A stretch of DNA of 64,000 nt from an uncultured Eubacteriales bacterium (GTDB lineage Bacteria; Bacillota; Clostridia; Oscillospirales; Oscillospiraceae), in NCBI GenBank assembly GCA_900546415.1, contig URCY01000003.1, positions 8,998 to 72,997 of the forward strand. The letters run 5' to 3'. Positions 42,118 through 52,305 of the stretch are shown here, in pieces. Each line of letters opens with the position of its first letter. The first letter of the stretch is position 1. Under the pieces are notes generated by a model that saw nothing but the letters and a program-made list of their open reading frames with translations, ran no database searches and was not told the origin of the DNA. The position numbers were made by a program, and so were the translations under genes.

Positions 42118-42741
42118 TTATTCCGGGAAGTCCCCGTCCGGCACATAGCGCTCGAGCGCCCGCCGGATGTCCTCCCACCGATGCCCCCGGCGCAGCAGCG
42201 CGTCGGCGGCCTTTTTTTGTTCCTTACGATCCGGCGTCGTCCCGCGAAAGCGCTTTTGCAGGAAGGCGTCGATCGCCTCGTCGCAGGAGTCGAGCGTCTC
42301 AAGCGCCTCGTCCCACAGCTCGCGCGGCACGTGCTTCTGATAAAGCGCCTGCCGGATGCGCGCCGCGCCGTAGCCCTTGGCCGCGCCGCTGCGCACGATC
42401 TGCGCGGCGACGGCCGCGTCGTTGAGCAGGTTCAGCTCCCGCAGCCACTGCACGGCCAGCGCCGCGTGCTCCGGGCTTTCGCCCTTCTGCACAAGGCGGC
42501 TTTGCAGCTCGTCGCCGGTGACGGGCGCGGCGGCCAGAATGCGCACGGCGCGCTCCTTGGCCGAGGCCAGAGCCGCGTCGTCGCGCAGGACGTCGAGCGC
42601 GGCCTCCGGCAGGCTCATGCCGGGGATCAGGCCGTGCTCCGCCACGACCGACGGCAGGACGAGCAGCGTCCGCCCGCCCTCAAAGCGCAGGCGCAGCTTG
42701 CCCGCGGGCGACTGCGTCTGCTCGATCGCCTCAAGCCTCAT
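42118..42741 (-). CDS. recX: Regulatory protein RecX
   Basis: A 207-residue RecA modulator made of repeated three-helix units. It binds the groove of RecA filaments and blocks or removes them. Typical stretches: [44 protein letters not shown] and [16 protein letters not shown] 42741 is inside the end of recA (11-base overlap); a TTG just before it is an alternative. Coupling of recX to recA is common and sets their ratio. Confidence 0.92.
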   Translation of the reverse strand: MRLEAIEQTQSPAGKLRLRFEGGRTLLVLPSVVAEHGLIPGMSLPEAALDVLRDDAALASAKERAVRILAAAPVTGDELQSRLVQKGESPEHAALAVQWLRELNLLNDAAVAAQIVRSGAAKGYGAARIRQALYQKHVPRELWDEALETLDSCDEAIDAFLQKRFRGTTPDRKEQKKAADALLRRGHRWEDIRRALERYVPDGDFPE

Positions 42742-43831
42742 CAAAATCCTCTGCCGAGACGTCCACGGCCTTTCCGGCGGGCTTCGCGGCCGCGCGGCGG
42801 CTGTTCTGGAGCTGGCTCAAATGCTCGCGCACCTTGGCCTCGAGATCGGCCGCAAGCTCCGGGTGATCGGCGATGTACTGCTTGGCGTTGTCGCGACCCT
42901 GCCCGATGCGCTCGTCTCCGACGGAGAACCAGCTTCCGCTCTTGTTGACCAGCTCCATCTCGACGGCAATGTCGAGCAGCTCGCCGTATTTCGAGATGCC
43001 CTCGCCGTACATGATGTCGAAAATCGCCTCGCGGAACGGGGGCGCGACCTTGTTCTTGATGACCTTGACGCGCGTGCGGTTGCCGATGAGGGTCGTGCCG
43101 TTCTTGATCGCCTCGATCTTGCGCACGTCGAGGCGCACGGAGGCGTAAAATTTCAGAGCGTTGCCGCCGGTGGTCGTCTCGGGGTTGCCGTACATGACGC
43201 CGATCTTCATGCGAAGCTGGTTGATGAAGATGACGATGCAGTTCGTCTTGGCGACGGCACCGGCCAGCTTGCGCAGCGCCTGAGACATCATGCGCGCCTG
43301 AAGGCCGACGAAGGAATCGCCCATCTCGCCCTCGATCTCGGCGCGGGGCGTCAGCGCGGCGACGGAGTCGACGACGATCACGTCCAGCGCACCGGAACGG
43401 ACGAGCGACTCGGTGATGTCGAGCGCCTGCTCGCCGGTGTCCGGCTGGGAGACGAGCATGGAGTCGATATCCACGCCGATGGCCTCGGCATAGACCGGAT
43501 CGAGCGCGTGCTCCGCGTCGACGAAGGCGACCTCGCCGCCGCGCTTCTGCGCCTCGGCCAGCACATGCAGCGCCAGCGTGGTCTTGCCGGAGGACTCCGG
43601 GCCGTAGATCTCGACAATTCTGCCGCGCGGCAGACCGCCGATGCCGAGCGCCGCGTCGAGCGCCAGCGAGCCGGTCGGGATGGCGTCGACGTTCAGCTCC
43701 GGGCGGTCGCCCAGACGCATGACCGCGCCCTTGCCGTAGCTTTTTTCAATCTGTCCGAGCGCCGTTGCAAGCGCCTTTTTCTTATCCTCCGCGGGAGACG
43801 GGGCTTCATATGCGGGTTTTTTCTGTGCCAT
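42731..43831 (-). CDS. recA: Recombinase RecA
   Basis: A 366-residue Rec[21 protein letters not shown], Walker [14 protein letters not shown], Walker [19 protein letters not shown] ([11 protein letters not shown]), loop 2 [20 protein letters not shown], and a short basic-acidic tail. Central to homologous recombination and the SOS response. No SOS (LexA) box is apparent directly upstream; only 3 bases separate it from prmC, so it depends on upstream transcription here. No intein. Confidence 0.98.
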   Translation of the reverse strand: MAQKKPAYEAPSPAEDKKKALATALGQIEKSYGKGAVMRLGDRPELNVDAIPTGSLALDAALGIGGLPRGRIVEIYGPESSGKTTLALHVLAEAQKRGGEVAFVDAEHALDPVYAEAIGVDIDSMLVSQPDTGEQALDITESLVRSGALDVIVVDSVAALTPRAEIEGEMGDSFVGLQARMMSQALRKLAGAVAKTNCIVIFINQLRMKIGVMYGNPETTTGGNALKFYASVRLDVRKIEAIKNGTTLIGNRTRVKVIKNKVAPPFREAIFDIMYGEGISKYGELLDIAVEMELVNKSGSWFSVGDERIGQGRDNAKQYIADHPELAADLEAKVREHLSQLQNSRRAAAKPAGKAVDVSAEDFDEA

Positions 43832-43834
43832 GGA

Positions 43835-44704
43835 TTACGCTTCCTCTCTTTTGCGGGCGAGCACCGCCCGCGTGATCTCCGCCGTGTCCTTTTTCAGCTC
43901 GGCCACCTCGTAGCCGTGCCGCTCGAGCAGAGAGCAGACGGCGTCCTCCTGCCCCATGCCGAATTCCAAGCAGATCCAGCCGCCCGGCTTGAGGGCGGAG
44001 GAATAATTTTTCAAGATCGCACGATAAAGCTCCAGCCCGTCGCGGCCGCCGTCGAGCGCAAGGCGCGGCTCGTAATCGCGCACGGACGGCTCGAGCGTCT
44101 CCAGCTCGGCGGTCGGGATATAGGGCGGGTTGGAGACAATGAGGTCAAAGGTGCCGAGGAACTCCGTTGCGGGCTTGCGCACGTCGAGCGGAATGCAGGT
44201 CACGCGGCCGTTGAGCCGCTGCTGCTGCACATTTTTCCGCGCCACGCGCAGCGCCGCCGGAGAAAGATCGGCCAGCGTGACGTGCGCGTCGCGCACGCGC
44301 TTGGCGACCGCGAGGCCGATGCAGCCCGAGCCGGTGCAGAGGTCAAGAATGCGCGGATCATGCTCCAGAAACAGCGCCTTCTTGACCGCGAGATCCGTCA
44401 CGACCATTGTGTCGTCGCGCGGGATGAGCACATCCGGCGTGACGGTCAGGGTCATGTCGTAAAAATCCCACTGCCCAAGGATATAGGGCATGGGCTCGCC
44501 CGCGAGGCAGCGCTCCAGATAAGCCTCGACGCAGGCGCAGATCTCCTGAGAGGCATAGAGCTCACGATCGGAGATCATCTGCTCCGGCGTTTTGCCGGAG
44601 GCCGCGCAAACCAGCTCCCGGGCAACGTTCCCGGCGTTCTCGCCCTCGGTCGGGCGCAGACGCCGCCGCGCCTCGAGATACAGCTCGGCGTATTTTTTTA
44701 CCAT
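43835..44704 (-). CDS. prmC: Peptide chain release factor N5-glutamine methyltransferase
   Basis: A 289-residue SAM enzyme that methylates the Gln of the GGQ motif in RF1 and RF2. N-terminal five-helix domain, then SAM motif ILDLCTGSGCIGLAVAKR and the signature LIVSNPPYIPTAEL. It overlaps the upstream yqhQ by 7 bases. prfA, the usual partner, is not in the window; the yqhQ-prmC pair is the common Clostridia arrangement. Confidence 0.95.
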   Translation of the reverse strand: MVKKYAELYLEARRRLRPTEGENAGNVARELVCAASGKTPEQMISDRELYASQEICACVEAYLERCLAGEPMPYILGQWDFYDMTLTVTPDVLIPRDDTMVVTDLAVKKALFLEHDPRILDLCTGSGCIGLAVAKRVRDAHVTLADLSPAALRVARKNVQQQRLNGRVTCIPLDVRKPATEFLGTFDLIVSNPPYIPTAELETLEPSVRDYEPRLALDGGRDGLELYRAILKNYSSALKPGGWICLEFGMGQEDAVCSLLERHGYEVAELKKDTAEITRAVLARKREEA

Positions 44705-45699
44705 CGGTCGGCGCCCTCCTGCTCCGGGAGCACCTGCCTGAGCGCTTCAATGCCGACCTCGATCATGGAATCGTCCGGCTCGTTGGTCGTCAGATATTGC
44801 AGCCACATGCCGGGCGCGGACAGCGCGCGCGTGAGCCAATTGTCATGGCGGCCGACCAGACGGTTGAATTCATAGCTGATGCCCACCACGATCGGCAGGA
44901 GCAGCAGCCGCAGCGCCACGCGGAACAGCGCCTCGAGAACGCGGTTATGAAATTCCGGCGTGACCGGCGCAAGGAGCTGCGTCGCGACGGAGAAGACGAG
45001 AATGGAGATGATGATGACCACGAACAGGAAGCTCGTGCCGCAGCGCGGGTGCAGGCGGGTCTGCCTGCGGACGTTCTCGACCGTCAGGGGCAGACGCGCC
45101 TCGTAGCAGCGGATGGTCTTATGCTCCGCGCCGTGATAGGAAAAGACGCGCTTCATGTCCTTCATGCGCGAGACAAGGAACATATACGACAGGAAAATGA
45201 CGATGCGCACCAAGCCCTCAAGCAGGTTGCGCACCAGCTCGTTGGTCGTGAGGAAGCGGTTGATGACGCTGCCGATCAGCGACGGCAGGACGAAGAACAG
45301 CGCCACGGAGAAGGCGATGCCGACGACGACTGCCAGCGTGGTCATGACGCTCTGCGCCTTCTCGGAGGACAGGTGCTTTTCCAGCCACGCGTCGAACCTG
45401 GACTGCGGCTCCTGCGCGGCCTCCTCGTCGTCCTCGGCGTAAACGTCGGCGGAATAGAGCAGCGCCGTCACGCCCATTTTCATCGACGCGCAGAAGTTGA
45501 ACACGCCGCGGATAAACGGCAGCTTTTTCAGAGAGAAGCCCTCGCTGACCTTGCGCGGCTCGGTCTTGATGCGAAGGCCATCCTTTTTGCGCACGACCAC
45601 GGAGGATTTGTCCGGGCCAAGCATCATGATGCCCTCGATCAGCGCCTGACCGCCGATCATGGTCTTGAATTTTTCGGTGAATTCGACTTTTTTTGCCAT
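44698..45699 (-). CDS. yqhQ: DUF1385 family membrane protein YqhQ
   Basis: A 333-residue integral membrane protein of unknown function, common in Firmicutes next to prmC. Signature segments: IGGQALIEGIMMLGPDKSS, YHGAEHKTIRCYE, RLHPRCGTSFLFVV and, near the end, PGMWLQYLTTNEPDDSMIEVGIEAL. About five membrane segments. It is 9 bases after the histidine kinase gene and overlaps prmC. Confidence 0.93.
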   Translation of the reverse strand: MAKKVEFTEKFKTMIGGQALIEGIMMLGPDKSSVVVRKKDGLRIKTEPRKVSEGFSLKKLPFIRGVFNFCASMKMGVTALLYSADVYAEDDEEAAQEPQSRFDAWLEKHLSSEKAQSVMTTLAVVVGIAFSVALFFVLPSLIGSVINRFLTTNELVRNLLEGLVRIVIFLSYMFLVSRMKDMKRVFSYHGAEHKTIRCYEARLPLTVENVRRQTRLHPRCGTSFLFVVIIISILVFSVATQLLAPVTPEFHNRVLEALFRVALRLLLLPIVVGISYEFNRLVGRHDNWLTRALSAPGMWLQYLTTNEPDDSMIEVGIEALRQVLPEQEGADRW

Positions 45700-45708
45700 A
45701 GCAGCTCC

Positions 45709-47097
45709 TTATGCGATCGGCAGACGGATGGTGACGAGCGTTCCGCCGCCGGGGGCGTTCTCCAGGGTGAGCGTGCCGTTGTGCATCGAGACGATCTCCT
45801 CGCAGACCGCAAGGCCGATGCCGCTTCCGCGCGCCTTGGACGAGCCCTTATAGAATTTTTTCTTGACGAGCGGCAGCTCCTCCGCCGGGATGCCGCAGCC
45901 GAAATCGCGGATGCGGATGACGACCTCGTCGTCCTCGCGGCGCATCTCGGCCGTGATCTTGCCGCCCTCGCCGCCGTGCTTGACGGCGTTATCCAGAATG
46001 TTCAGGAACACCTGCCGCATACGCTCCTTGTCGCAGGGGATCTCGGGGATGTCCTCGTCGTTTTCGAGGTATTCCAGCTCGATGCCCTCGCGCTGCAAAC
46101 GCGAGCCGTACATGAACACCGTGTCCTCAAACTCCGCCCGCAGGTCGGCCGGGGCGACGTTGAGCGTGAAGCGGCCGTCCTGCATCCGGGTGAACTCGAG
46201 CAGATCCTCGACCATGCCCGTCAGGCGGCGCGTCTCGCGCAGGATGATGCTCAGGCCGCGCTGCGCCTCGGCCGTGTCGACACTGCCGCCGCCGGACAGG
46301 AGCGTCTCGCTCCAGCCGCCGATGGCCGTCAGCGGCGTGCGCAGCTCATGCGACACGCGCGACATGAATTCCGACTGCATTTTCTCGTTCTGGCTGATCT
46401 TGTTCGACATATCGTTGATCGTGTCGGCCAGCTCGCCGATCTCGTCGTCATAGCGGCGCGAAATCTGCACGCCGTAGCTCCCGGCGGCAATGCGCTTGGC
46501 CGTCGTGGTGATCTCGGTGATCGGCACGAAGACCGAGCGCAGATAAAAGCGCTGGATGATGTACAGAATGACCATCAGACCCGCTGCGACGAGCACGATC
46601 GCCCCGGTCAGCAGCAGGACGGCGTGATCCGTCTCGTTCAGACGCACAACGCCGCGCAGAATGCCCAGCACGGTGCCGCTCTCGTCCATCACGGGCGCAG
46701 CCATGGCCATCACGCGGCCGTGCGCCGCGGCGTTATGACCCATTGTCCACTTGATCTCGCCGGTCTTGATCGCATTGCGGACGTCGCTCTGCGCCTCGGG
46801 GACGCCGTTTTCCGCCCCGACGGTCAGGATCGGCTCGCCGTGCAGGTCGAACAGCTGCATCCAGTGGCTTTCCATCACGTTGTAGCTCCGAAGCGCCTCC
46901 TCAGGCGTGAGGCTGCCGCTCTTGCAGAGCTGCTGGAGCGCGTAAAGCTCCGTGCGCAGCTCCTGCCGCTGCGCGCTGTAGCACAGCATCGCCGTGCTCG
47001 CCGTGAGCACCACGACGCAGACCAGCGCCAGCGCCACGACGATGCTCAGAGAGCTGCGCACCCATCGGCGCAGCAGACCGCTGTTATTCTCCTTCAC
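45709..47097 (-). CDS. Sensor histidine kinase with HAMP domain
   Basis: A 462-residue membrane kinase. Two membrane segments (about 10-33 and 168-190) enclose a 130-residue extracytoplasmic sensor domain. Then HAMP, HisKA with the phospho-acceptor His in SRVSHELRTPLTAIGGW, and HATPase with N-box NILDNAVKHGGEGG, G1 DFGCGIPAEELP and G2 GSGIGLAVCEEIV. The type is close to PhoR/WalK. Signal unknown. It sits one base after the response regulator gene and heads into yqhQ-prmC-recA, an unusual partner set. Confidence 0.93.
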   Translation of the reverse strand: MKENNSGLLRRWVRSSLSIVVALALVCVVVLTASTAMLCYSAQRQELRTELYALQQLCKSGSLTPEEALRSYNVMESHWMQLFDLHGEPILTVGAENGVPEAQSDVRNAIKTGEIKWTMGHNAAAHGRVMAMAAPVMDESGTVLGILRGVVRLNETDHAVLLLTGAIVLVAAGLMVILYIIQRFYLRSVFVPITEITTTAKRIAAGSYGVQISRRYDDEIGELADTINDMSNKISQNEKMQSEFMSRVSHELRTPLTAIGGWSETLLSGGGSVDTAEAQRGLSIILRETRRLTGMVEDLLEFTRMQDGRFTLNVAPADLRAEFEDTVFMYGSRLQREGIELEYLENDEDIPEIPCDKERMRQVFLNILDNAVKHGGEGGKITAEMRREDDEVVIRIRDFGCGIPAEELPLVKKKFYKGSSKARGSGIGLAVCEEIVSMHNGTLTLENAPGGGTLVTIRLPIA

Positions 47098-47784
47098 TCA
47101 GACGCCCCACTTATAGCCGAAGCCCCACACCGTGGTGATATAGGTCGGGTTGGCGGTGTTATCCTCGATCTTGATGCGCAGACGGCGGATGTTCACGTCG
47201 ACGATCTTCAGCTCGCCGTCGTAATCCCGCCCCCAGACCGCGTTGAGGATGTCCTCGCGGGACAGCGCGCGTCCGGGGTTCTGCATGAACAGCTGCACAA
47301 TGGCATATTCCACCTGCGTCAGGCGGATGGGGCGGCCGTCCTTCTCGAGTGTGCGGTTGCGCGTGTTGAGCGTGAACGGCTCGTGGACGATGACCTCGGG
47401 GTCGGACTCGACACCGCCGCCCACGCGGCGGTAGAGCGCGTCGATGCGCGCGGTCAGCTCGGCCGGAGAAAAGGGCTTGGTGACGTAATCGTCCGCGCCG
47501 GTCATCAGGCCGGTGACCTTGTCCATTTCCTGCGTGCGCGCCGTCAGCATGATGATGCCGATGGTCTTGTTCGTCGTGCGGATCGTGCGGCAGACCTCAA
47601 AGCCGTCGATGTCCGGCAGCATGATGTCGAGGATCGCAACGCCGATGTCCGGGTTTTCCTTCAGGCGCTGAAGGGCCTCGGCGCCCGTCCCCGCCTCGAC
47701 GGGCTCATAGCCCGCGCGCTTCAGGTTGATGACCACAAAGCTGCGGATGTTGACCTCATCCTCAAGGATCAGAACTTTTTTCAT
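47098..47784 (-). CDS. OmpR/PhoB-family response regulator
   Basis: A 228-residue regulator. Receiver: EDEVNIR, phospho-acceptor Asp in VAILDIMLPDIDG, switch Thr in IIMLTARTQ and Lys in DDYVTKPFSPAEL. C-terminal winged helix with VDVNIRRLRIKIEDN and the closing TTVWGFGYKW. First gene of the run; controlled by the promoter at 47861-47889. Its partner kinase follows without a gap. Confidence 0.95.
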   Translation of the reverse strand: MKKVLILEDEVNIRSFVVINLKRAGYEPVEAGTGAEALQRLKENPDIGVAILDIMLPDIDGFEVCRTIRTTNKTIGIIMLTARTQEMDKVTGLMTGADDYVTKPFSPAELTARIDALYRRVGGGVESDPEVIVHEPFTLNTRNRTLEKDGRPIRLTQVEYAIVQLFMQNPGRALSREDILNAVWGRDYDGELKIVDVNIRRLRIKIEDNTANPTYITTVWGFGYKWGV

Positions 47785-47860
47785 TCACGGTTCCTCCCGC
47801 CGGAGCCGCGCGGAAGCCTGCTGCGCGGTCGGCGTCTTTCTTTTCTGCATATTCGGAAGT

Positions 47861-47889
47861 ATTATACCACAGCTTGCTGCAATTGTGTA
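47861..47889 (-). promoter_or_regulatory. Promoter of the two-component/recA run
   Basis: Minus strand TACACA (47889-47884), 17-base spacer, extended -10 TGG-TATAAT (47866-47861). It is the only convincing promoter seen for the genes from 47784 down to 40193; it lies just after dnaE ends. Confidence 0.65.
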
Positions 47890-47921
47890 GTCCGTTCGTC
47901 GGAAAAAACCGATTTTTCACA

Positions 47922-50900
47922 CTATTTTAACACAACGGCGTCCTGCCCGAGCAGCGTCCGCAGCTCGTCGAGCATATCACCGCGCAGGGAGCAGCCCGTG
48001 CCGCGCTTGCGGCCGCAATCGGCGTAATAGAGCACCGCCTGCACCGCGCCGGGGAACATATTCAGGATCGCGCGGGTCTTGCGGTCGGCCTCGCCGCCCT
48101 CGCAGGGCAGCTTGAGATAGAGCCGCTGCGCCTGCGGCACAGCCTCGGCGGTCTGCCGCCTTGCGGCCTGCTCCAGCGGGAGCAGACGGTTGACGACCAT
48201 CTGCGGCGCCTTTTCGTCGCGCACCGACAGCCGCCCCTCGACCACGACGGGCGTGTTTTCCTTCAAAAGGTCGCCGCTGCGGCCAATGACGTTGGAGAAC
48301 ACGAGCAGCTCCATGTCGCCGGTGTCATCCTCCAGCGTGATATAGGCCATGACGGAGTTGCTGCGCGTGGTCTTCATCTTGACCTGCTCGATGATGCCCG
48401 CAAGCTGGACGGTCTGCTCGTCGTGATAGCGGCCGTCGTCCTGCTCGAACGAGAGCAGCACGCTGCCGATCGGAACGACCTTCGTGCCGCGGAGCTGCTT
48501 GCGGTATTCGTCCATCGGGTGGCCGGAGAGGTAAAGGCCGATCGTCTCCTTCTCCATCTGCATCAGCTCCTGCTTGTCCAGCTCGGGCATCGGCGGCACG
48601 CGGAAGCCCGTGTGCGCCTCCTTCTGCTCGCCCAAAAGGTCGAAGAGCTGCATCTGCCCGCTCAGGTTGCGCTTATGGCGCTCGGCCACGGAATCCAGCA
48701 CGCGGGCGTAGATCGCCAGAAGCTGCGCGCGGTTCAGCCCGAGGCTGTCCATCGCGCCGCATTTGATGAGGTTCTCGACGGCGCGCTTGTTGAGGTCGGC
48801 CTCGCTCATGCGCTCGGCCAAGTCCTCCAGAGACTTGAACGGGCCGTTTTTCTCGCGCTCGGCGACCATCTGCCGCAGCAGGCCGCGTCCGATGTTCTTC
48901 ACCGCGCCGAGCCCGAAGCGGATGCCCTCCGGCTCGACCGTGAATTTATCCTCTGAGGTGTTGACGTCCGGGTGCAGCAGGGCGATGCCCATCTCGCGGC
49001 ACTCGGCGATGTAGCCGACGGCCTTGGTCGTGTTATCGAGCACGCTCGTCAGCAGCGCGGCCATATATTCCTTGGGATAATGACATTTTAAATAGGCCGT
49101 CTCATAGGTGATCTTCGCGTAGCAGACGGCGTGCGCCTTGTTGAAGGCATAGTTCGCGAAGTCCAGAATGTCCTTATAGATCGCCTGCGCGGCGGCCTCG
49201 CTGACGCCGTTGGCGATCGCGCCGGGAATGCCGCGCTCCGCGTCGCCATAGACGAACGCCTTCTGCTCGGCAAGGATGATCTTTTCCTTCTTTTTGGAAA
49301 TGGCGCGGCGCATATTGTCCGCCTGCCCGAGGCTGTAGCCGCCGAGCTTGCGGAAGATCTCGATGACCTGCTCCTGATAGACGATGCAGCCGTAGGTCAC
49401 GGAGAGGATCGGCTCAAGCTGGGGACAGAGATAGGTGATCTTCTCCGGGTGGTGCTTGCTCTCGATGAAGCGCGGGATGGAGTCCATCGGGCCGGGGCGA
49501 TAGAGCGCGACGATAGCCGTCAGATCCTCGATCGACTGCGGCCGCATGTTCACGCAGACGCCCGTGATGCCCGCCGACTCGAGCTGGAAGACGCCGGCCG
49601 TCCGCCCCTCGGAGAGCATTTGAAAGCTCGCGGGATCGTCCTCGCGCACGGCTTGCAGGTTGAACTCCGGCTCGCGCTTGCGGATCTGCTGCACGGCGTC
49701 CTCGATGATCGTGAGGTTGCGCAGACCCAAAAAGTCCATCTTGAGCAGACCCAACTCCTCGATCGTGGTCATGGTGAACTGGGTCACGACGGTGTCGTCG
49801 TTGCGCGCCAGGGGGACATAGTCCGACACGGGGCGCTTCGTGATGACCACGCCGGCGGCGTGGGTGGACGTGTTGCGCGGCATCCCCTCGAGCGCGCGCG
49901 CCGTGTCGACGAGCTTTTTCACGCGCTCGTCGGCGTCATACTGCTCCTTGAGCTGGGGCGAGACGCGCAGCGCCTCGTCGAGCGTCATGTGCAGCGTGGT
50001 GGGGATAAGCTTGGCCACGGCGTCCGTCTCGGCATAGGAGAAGTCGAGCACGCGGCCGACGTCCCGGATCGCCGCGCGCGCGGCCATCGTGCCGAAGGTG
50101 ACGATCTGCGCGACGTGATCCTTGCCGTATTTTTCCATGACGTAGTCAATGACCTCGCCGCGCCGCGCCTGACAGAAATCCGTGTCGAAATCGGGCATAC
50201 TGACGCGCTCCGGGTTCAGGAAGCGCTCGAAGATCAGGCTGTATTTCATCGGATCCATCTCGGTGATGTGCATACAGTAGGCCGCAATGGAGCCGGCGCC
50301 CGAGCCTCTGCCCGGCCCGACGGGAATACCGGTGCGCTTCGCCCAGAGGATGAAGTCCGCCACGATCAGATAATAATCGACGTAGCCCATCTTCTCGACG
50401 ACGCTCATCTCGTAATCCAGACGGCGGCGGTACTCCGGCGGCGCGTCGGGATAGCGCTCGCGGAAGCCCTCCTCGCAGAGGCGGCGGAAATAGCTCAGCG
50501 AATCCGAGCCGTCCGGCGCCTTATACTCCGGCAGGTGATAGTGGTTGAACTCAAACTCGACCTGACAGCGGTCGGCGATTTTCTGCGTGTTTTCCAGCGC
50601 CTCGGGCTGGTTGGGGAAGAGGCAGCGCATCTCCTCCTCGCTCTTGATATAAAATTCCTGCGTCTCGAAGCGCATCCGGTTCGGGTCGTCGACGGTCTTG
50701 CCCATCTGGATGCACATCAGCACATCCTGAATGTAGCTGTCCTCGCGCGTGAGATAGTGCGCGTCGTTCGTCGCGACCAGCGGCAGCCCCGTCTCCCCGG
50801 ACAGGCGCAAAATGCCGCGGTTGACCTCCTGCTGCTCCGGCAGGCCGTGATCCTGCAGCTCCAGATAAAAATGCTCCGGCCCGAAAATATCGGCCAGCTC

Positions 50901-51377
50901 GAGCGCGGCCGCCTTCGCGCCGTCGTAGTCGTGCGCGCGCAGGCAGCGCGGGATCGCCCCGGCCAGACAGGCAGAGAGCGCGATTAGCCCCTCGGAATGC
51001 TCGCGCAGCAGCGCAAGATCGACGCGGGGCTTGATATAAAAGCCGTCCAAAAACGCCTTGGAGACGAGGTAGCTCAGATTCTGATAGCCCGTCTCGTTCT
51101 CACACAGCAGCACGAGGTGGCGCGCCTCGTTGTCCACGCCGTGGACGCGGTCCTGCATCCCGCGCGGGGCGACATAGACCTCGCAGCCGATCACGGGGTG
51201 CAGCCCGGCGGCCTTGCAGGCGCGGTAAAAATCGATCACGCCGTACATCACGCCGTGATCGGTGATGGCGACGGCCGTCTGCCCGAGCGCCTTGGCGCGC
51301 TCGACGAGCTTCCCGATGCGGCAGGCGCCGTCAAGCAGGCTGTATTCGGTGTGGACGTGCAAATGGGCAAAGGCCAT
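47922..51377 (-). CDS. dnaE: DNA polymerase III subunit alpha (DnaE type)
   Basis: A 1151-residue replicative polymerase. N-terminal PHP domain with HLHVHTEYSLLDGACRI; catalytic palm with PVGPGRGSGAGSIAAY and PDFDTDFCQARRG (paired Asp); fingers and beta-binding region; OB fold near residue 1000 (VQLAGIIEQVKMKTTRSNSVM); the final domain is short. The size and order are those of DnaE1 rather than PolC. It is the last gene of murB-rapZ'-whiA-dnaE, 24 bases after whiA. Confidence 0.97.
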   Translation of the reverse strand: MAFAHLHVHTEYSLLDGACRIGKLVERAKALGQTAVAITDHGVMYGVIDFYRACKAAGLHPVIGCEVYVAPRGMQDRVHGVDNEARHLVLLCENETGYQNLSYLVSKAFLDGFYIKPRVDLALLREHSEGLIALSACLAGAIPRCLRAHDYDGAKAAALELADIFGPEHFYLELQDHGLPEQQEVNRGILRLSGETGLPLVATNDAHYLTREDSYIQDVLMCIQMGKTVDDPNRMRFETQEFYIKSEEEMRCLFPNQPEALENTQKIADRCQVEFEFNHYHLPEYKAPDGSDSLSYFRRLCEEGFRERYPDAPPEYRRRLDYEMSVVEKMGYVDYYLIVADFILWAKRTGIPVGPGRGSGAGSIAAYCMHITEMDPMKYSLIFERFLNPERVSMPDFDTDFCQARRGEVIDYVMEKYGKDHVAQIVTFGTMAARAAIRDVGRVLDFSYAETDAVAKLIPTTLHMTLDEALRVSPQLKEQYDADERVKKLVDTARALEGMPRNTSTHAAGVVITKRPVSDYVPLARNDDTVVTQFTMTTIEELGLLKMDFLGLRNLTIIEDAVQQIRKREPEFNLQAVREDDPASFQMLSEGRTAGVFQLESAGITGVCVNMRPQSIEDLTAIVALYRPGPMDSIPRFIESKHHPEKITYLCPQLEPILSVTYGCIVYQEQVIEIFRKLGGYSLGQADNMRRAISKKKEKIILAEQKAFVYGDAERGIPGAIANGVSEAAAQAIYKDILDFANYAFNKAHAVCYAKITYETAYLKCHYPKEYMAALLTSVLDNTTKAVGYIAECREMGIALLHPDVNTSEDKFTVEPEGIRFGLGAVKNIGRGLLRQMVAEREKNGPFKSLEDLAERMSEADLNKRAVENLIKCGAMDSLGLNRAQLLAIYARVLDSVAERHKRNLSGQMQLFDLLGEQKEAHTGFRVPPMPELDKQELMQMEKETIGLYLSGHPMDEYRKQLRGTKVVPIGSVLLSFEQDDGRYHDEQTVQLAGIIEQVKMKTTRSNSVMAYITLEDDTGDMELLVFSNVIGRSGDLLKENTPVVVEGRLSVRDEKAPQMVVNRLLPLEQAARRQTAEAVPQAQRLYLKLPCEGGEADRKTRAILNMFPGAVQAVLYYADCGRKRGTGCSLRGDMLDELRTLLGQDAVVLK

Positions 51378-51401
51378 GCGTGCTCGCTCCTTTCGGCAGG
51401 C

Positions 51402-52301
51402 TTATGCTTCGTTTCCCAGCGCAAGCAGCTTGCGCAGGCGGTGGTTGACCGCCGATTTCGTCAGCGGCGGCTCATGCAGCTCGGCAAGCTCCTGAAGCGT
51501 GACCTCCGGATGCGCGCGGCGCAGCTCCGCCGTCTGCCGCAGCTTCTCCGGAAGGGTGTCGAATTGCCCGCGCTCCTCGAGCCGCCGCAATGCGGCAAGC
51601 TGCTCCTGCGCCGCCGCGACGGCCTTATCGACATTGGCCGCGTCGCAATTCGTCTTGCGGTTGGCGTCGTTGCGCCAATCCTTCTCGATCTTGGCGGACA
51701 TGACCGCCATCGCGCTGACCGGCGCGCCGATCAGCGTCAAAAAATCCTCAATGGCCTCGCTCTGCTTGAAATAGAGCACGCTGCTGCCCTTGCGCTCGGT
51801 GGCCTTGGGCTTGAGCGCCAGCTCATCGAGCAGCAGCTCCGTCTCGCGGCTGACCTTCAGATGCGTCGTGGACAGCTCCAGATGATAGCGCTTTTCCGGG
51901 TCGGTCACGGAGCCGCCCGCCAGAAACGCCCCGCGCAGGAAGGCGCGGCGGCAGCAGTCGTTCTCGAGCAGCCCCAGATTCACATGCAGGCTGACGCTCG
52001 TCTCGGCGGAAAAGCCGCAGCGCGCGAAAATATGCGCGATCTTCGCCGGATCGGTCACGCAGAGCGTCAGCTTCCCGGCCACGCCCGCCTCGGGCAGGAC
52101 GTCGAATTTTGTCGCGGCGGCCTTGCGCAGCAGATAGGGCAGACGCCGCGCAAACTCGGCGCTCTCGGTCACGATGCGGATGCAGTCGGCCGTGAAGGTG
52201 TTGGCGTAGAGCAGCGTGCCCATCAGCTCGGCCATGGCGCAGCAGCTCCTGCTGATCTCGGGTCTGCAAAGCTCTTTTTTCACTTCTCCCGCAAAGGACA
52301 T
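51402..52301 (-). CDS. whiA: Sporulation/cell-division regulator WhiA
   Basis: A 299-residue WhiA: two LAGLIDADG-like homing-endonuclease-fold modules (without nuclease residues) at about 1-200 and a C-terminal HTH with LRRAHPEVTLQELAELHEPPLTKSAVNHRLRKL. In Firmicutes it acts in cell division and chromosome segregation. GGRGAFLAGGSVTDP-like RGAFLAGGSVTDPEKRYHLE is the most conserved segment. Downstream of rapZ' by 4 bases. Confidence 0.96.
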   Translation of the reverse strand: MSFAGEVKKELCRPEISRSCCAMAELMGTLLYANTFTADCIRIVTESAEFARRLPYLLRKAAATKFDVLPEAGVAGKLTLCVTDPAKIAHIFARCGFSAETSVSLHVNLGLLENDCCRRAFLRGAFLAGGSVTDPEKRYHLELSTTHLKVSRETELLLDELALKPKATERKGSSVLYFKQSEAIEDFLTLIGAPVSAMAVMSAKIEKDWRNDANRKTNCDAANVDKAVAAAQEQLAALRRLEERGQFDTLPEKLRQTAELRRAHPEVTLQELAELHEPPLTKSAVNHRLRKLLALGNEA

Positions 52302-52305
52302 GCCC

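Noticed and set aside
47899..47917. Terminator at the end of dnaE
   Set aside because: Only a 4-bp stem (TCGG/CCGA) with a T tract on the plus strand; not on the strand needed for dnaE, so not listed as a terminator.
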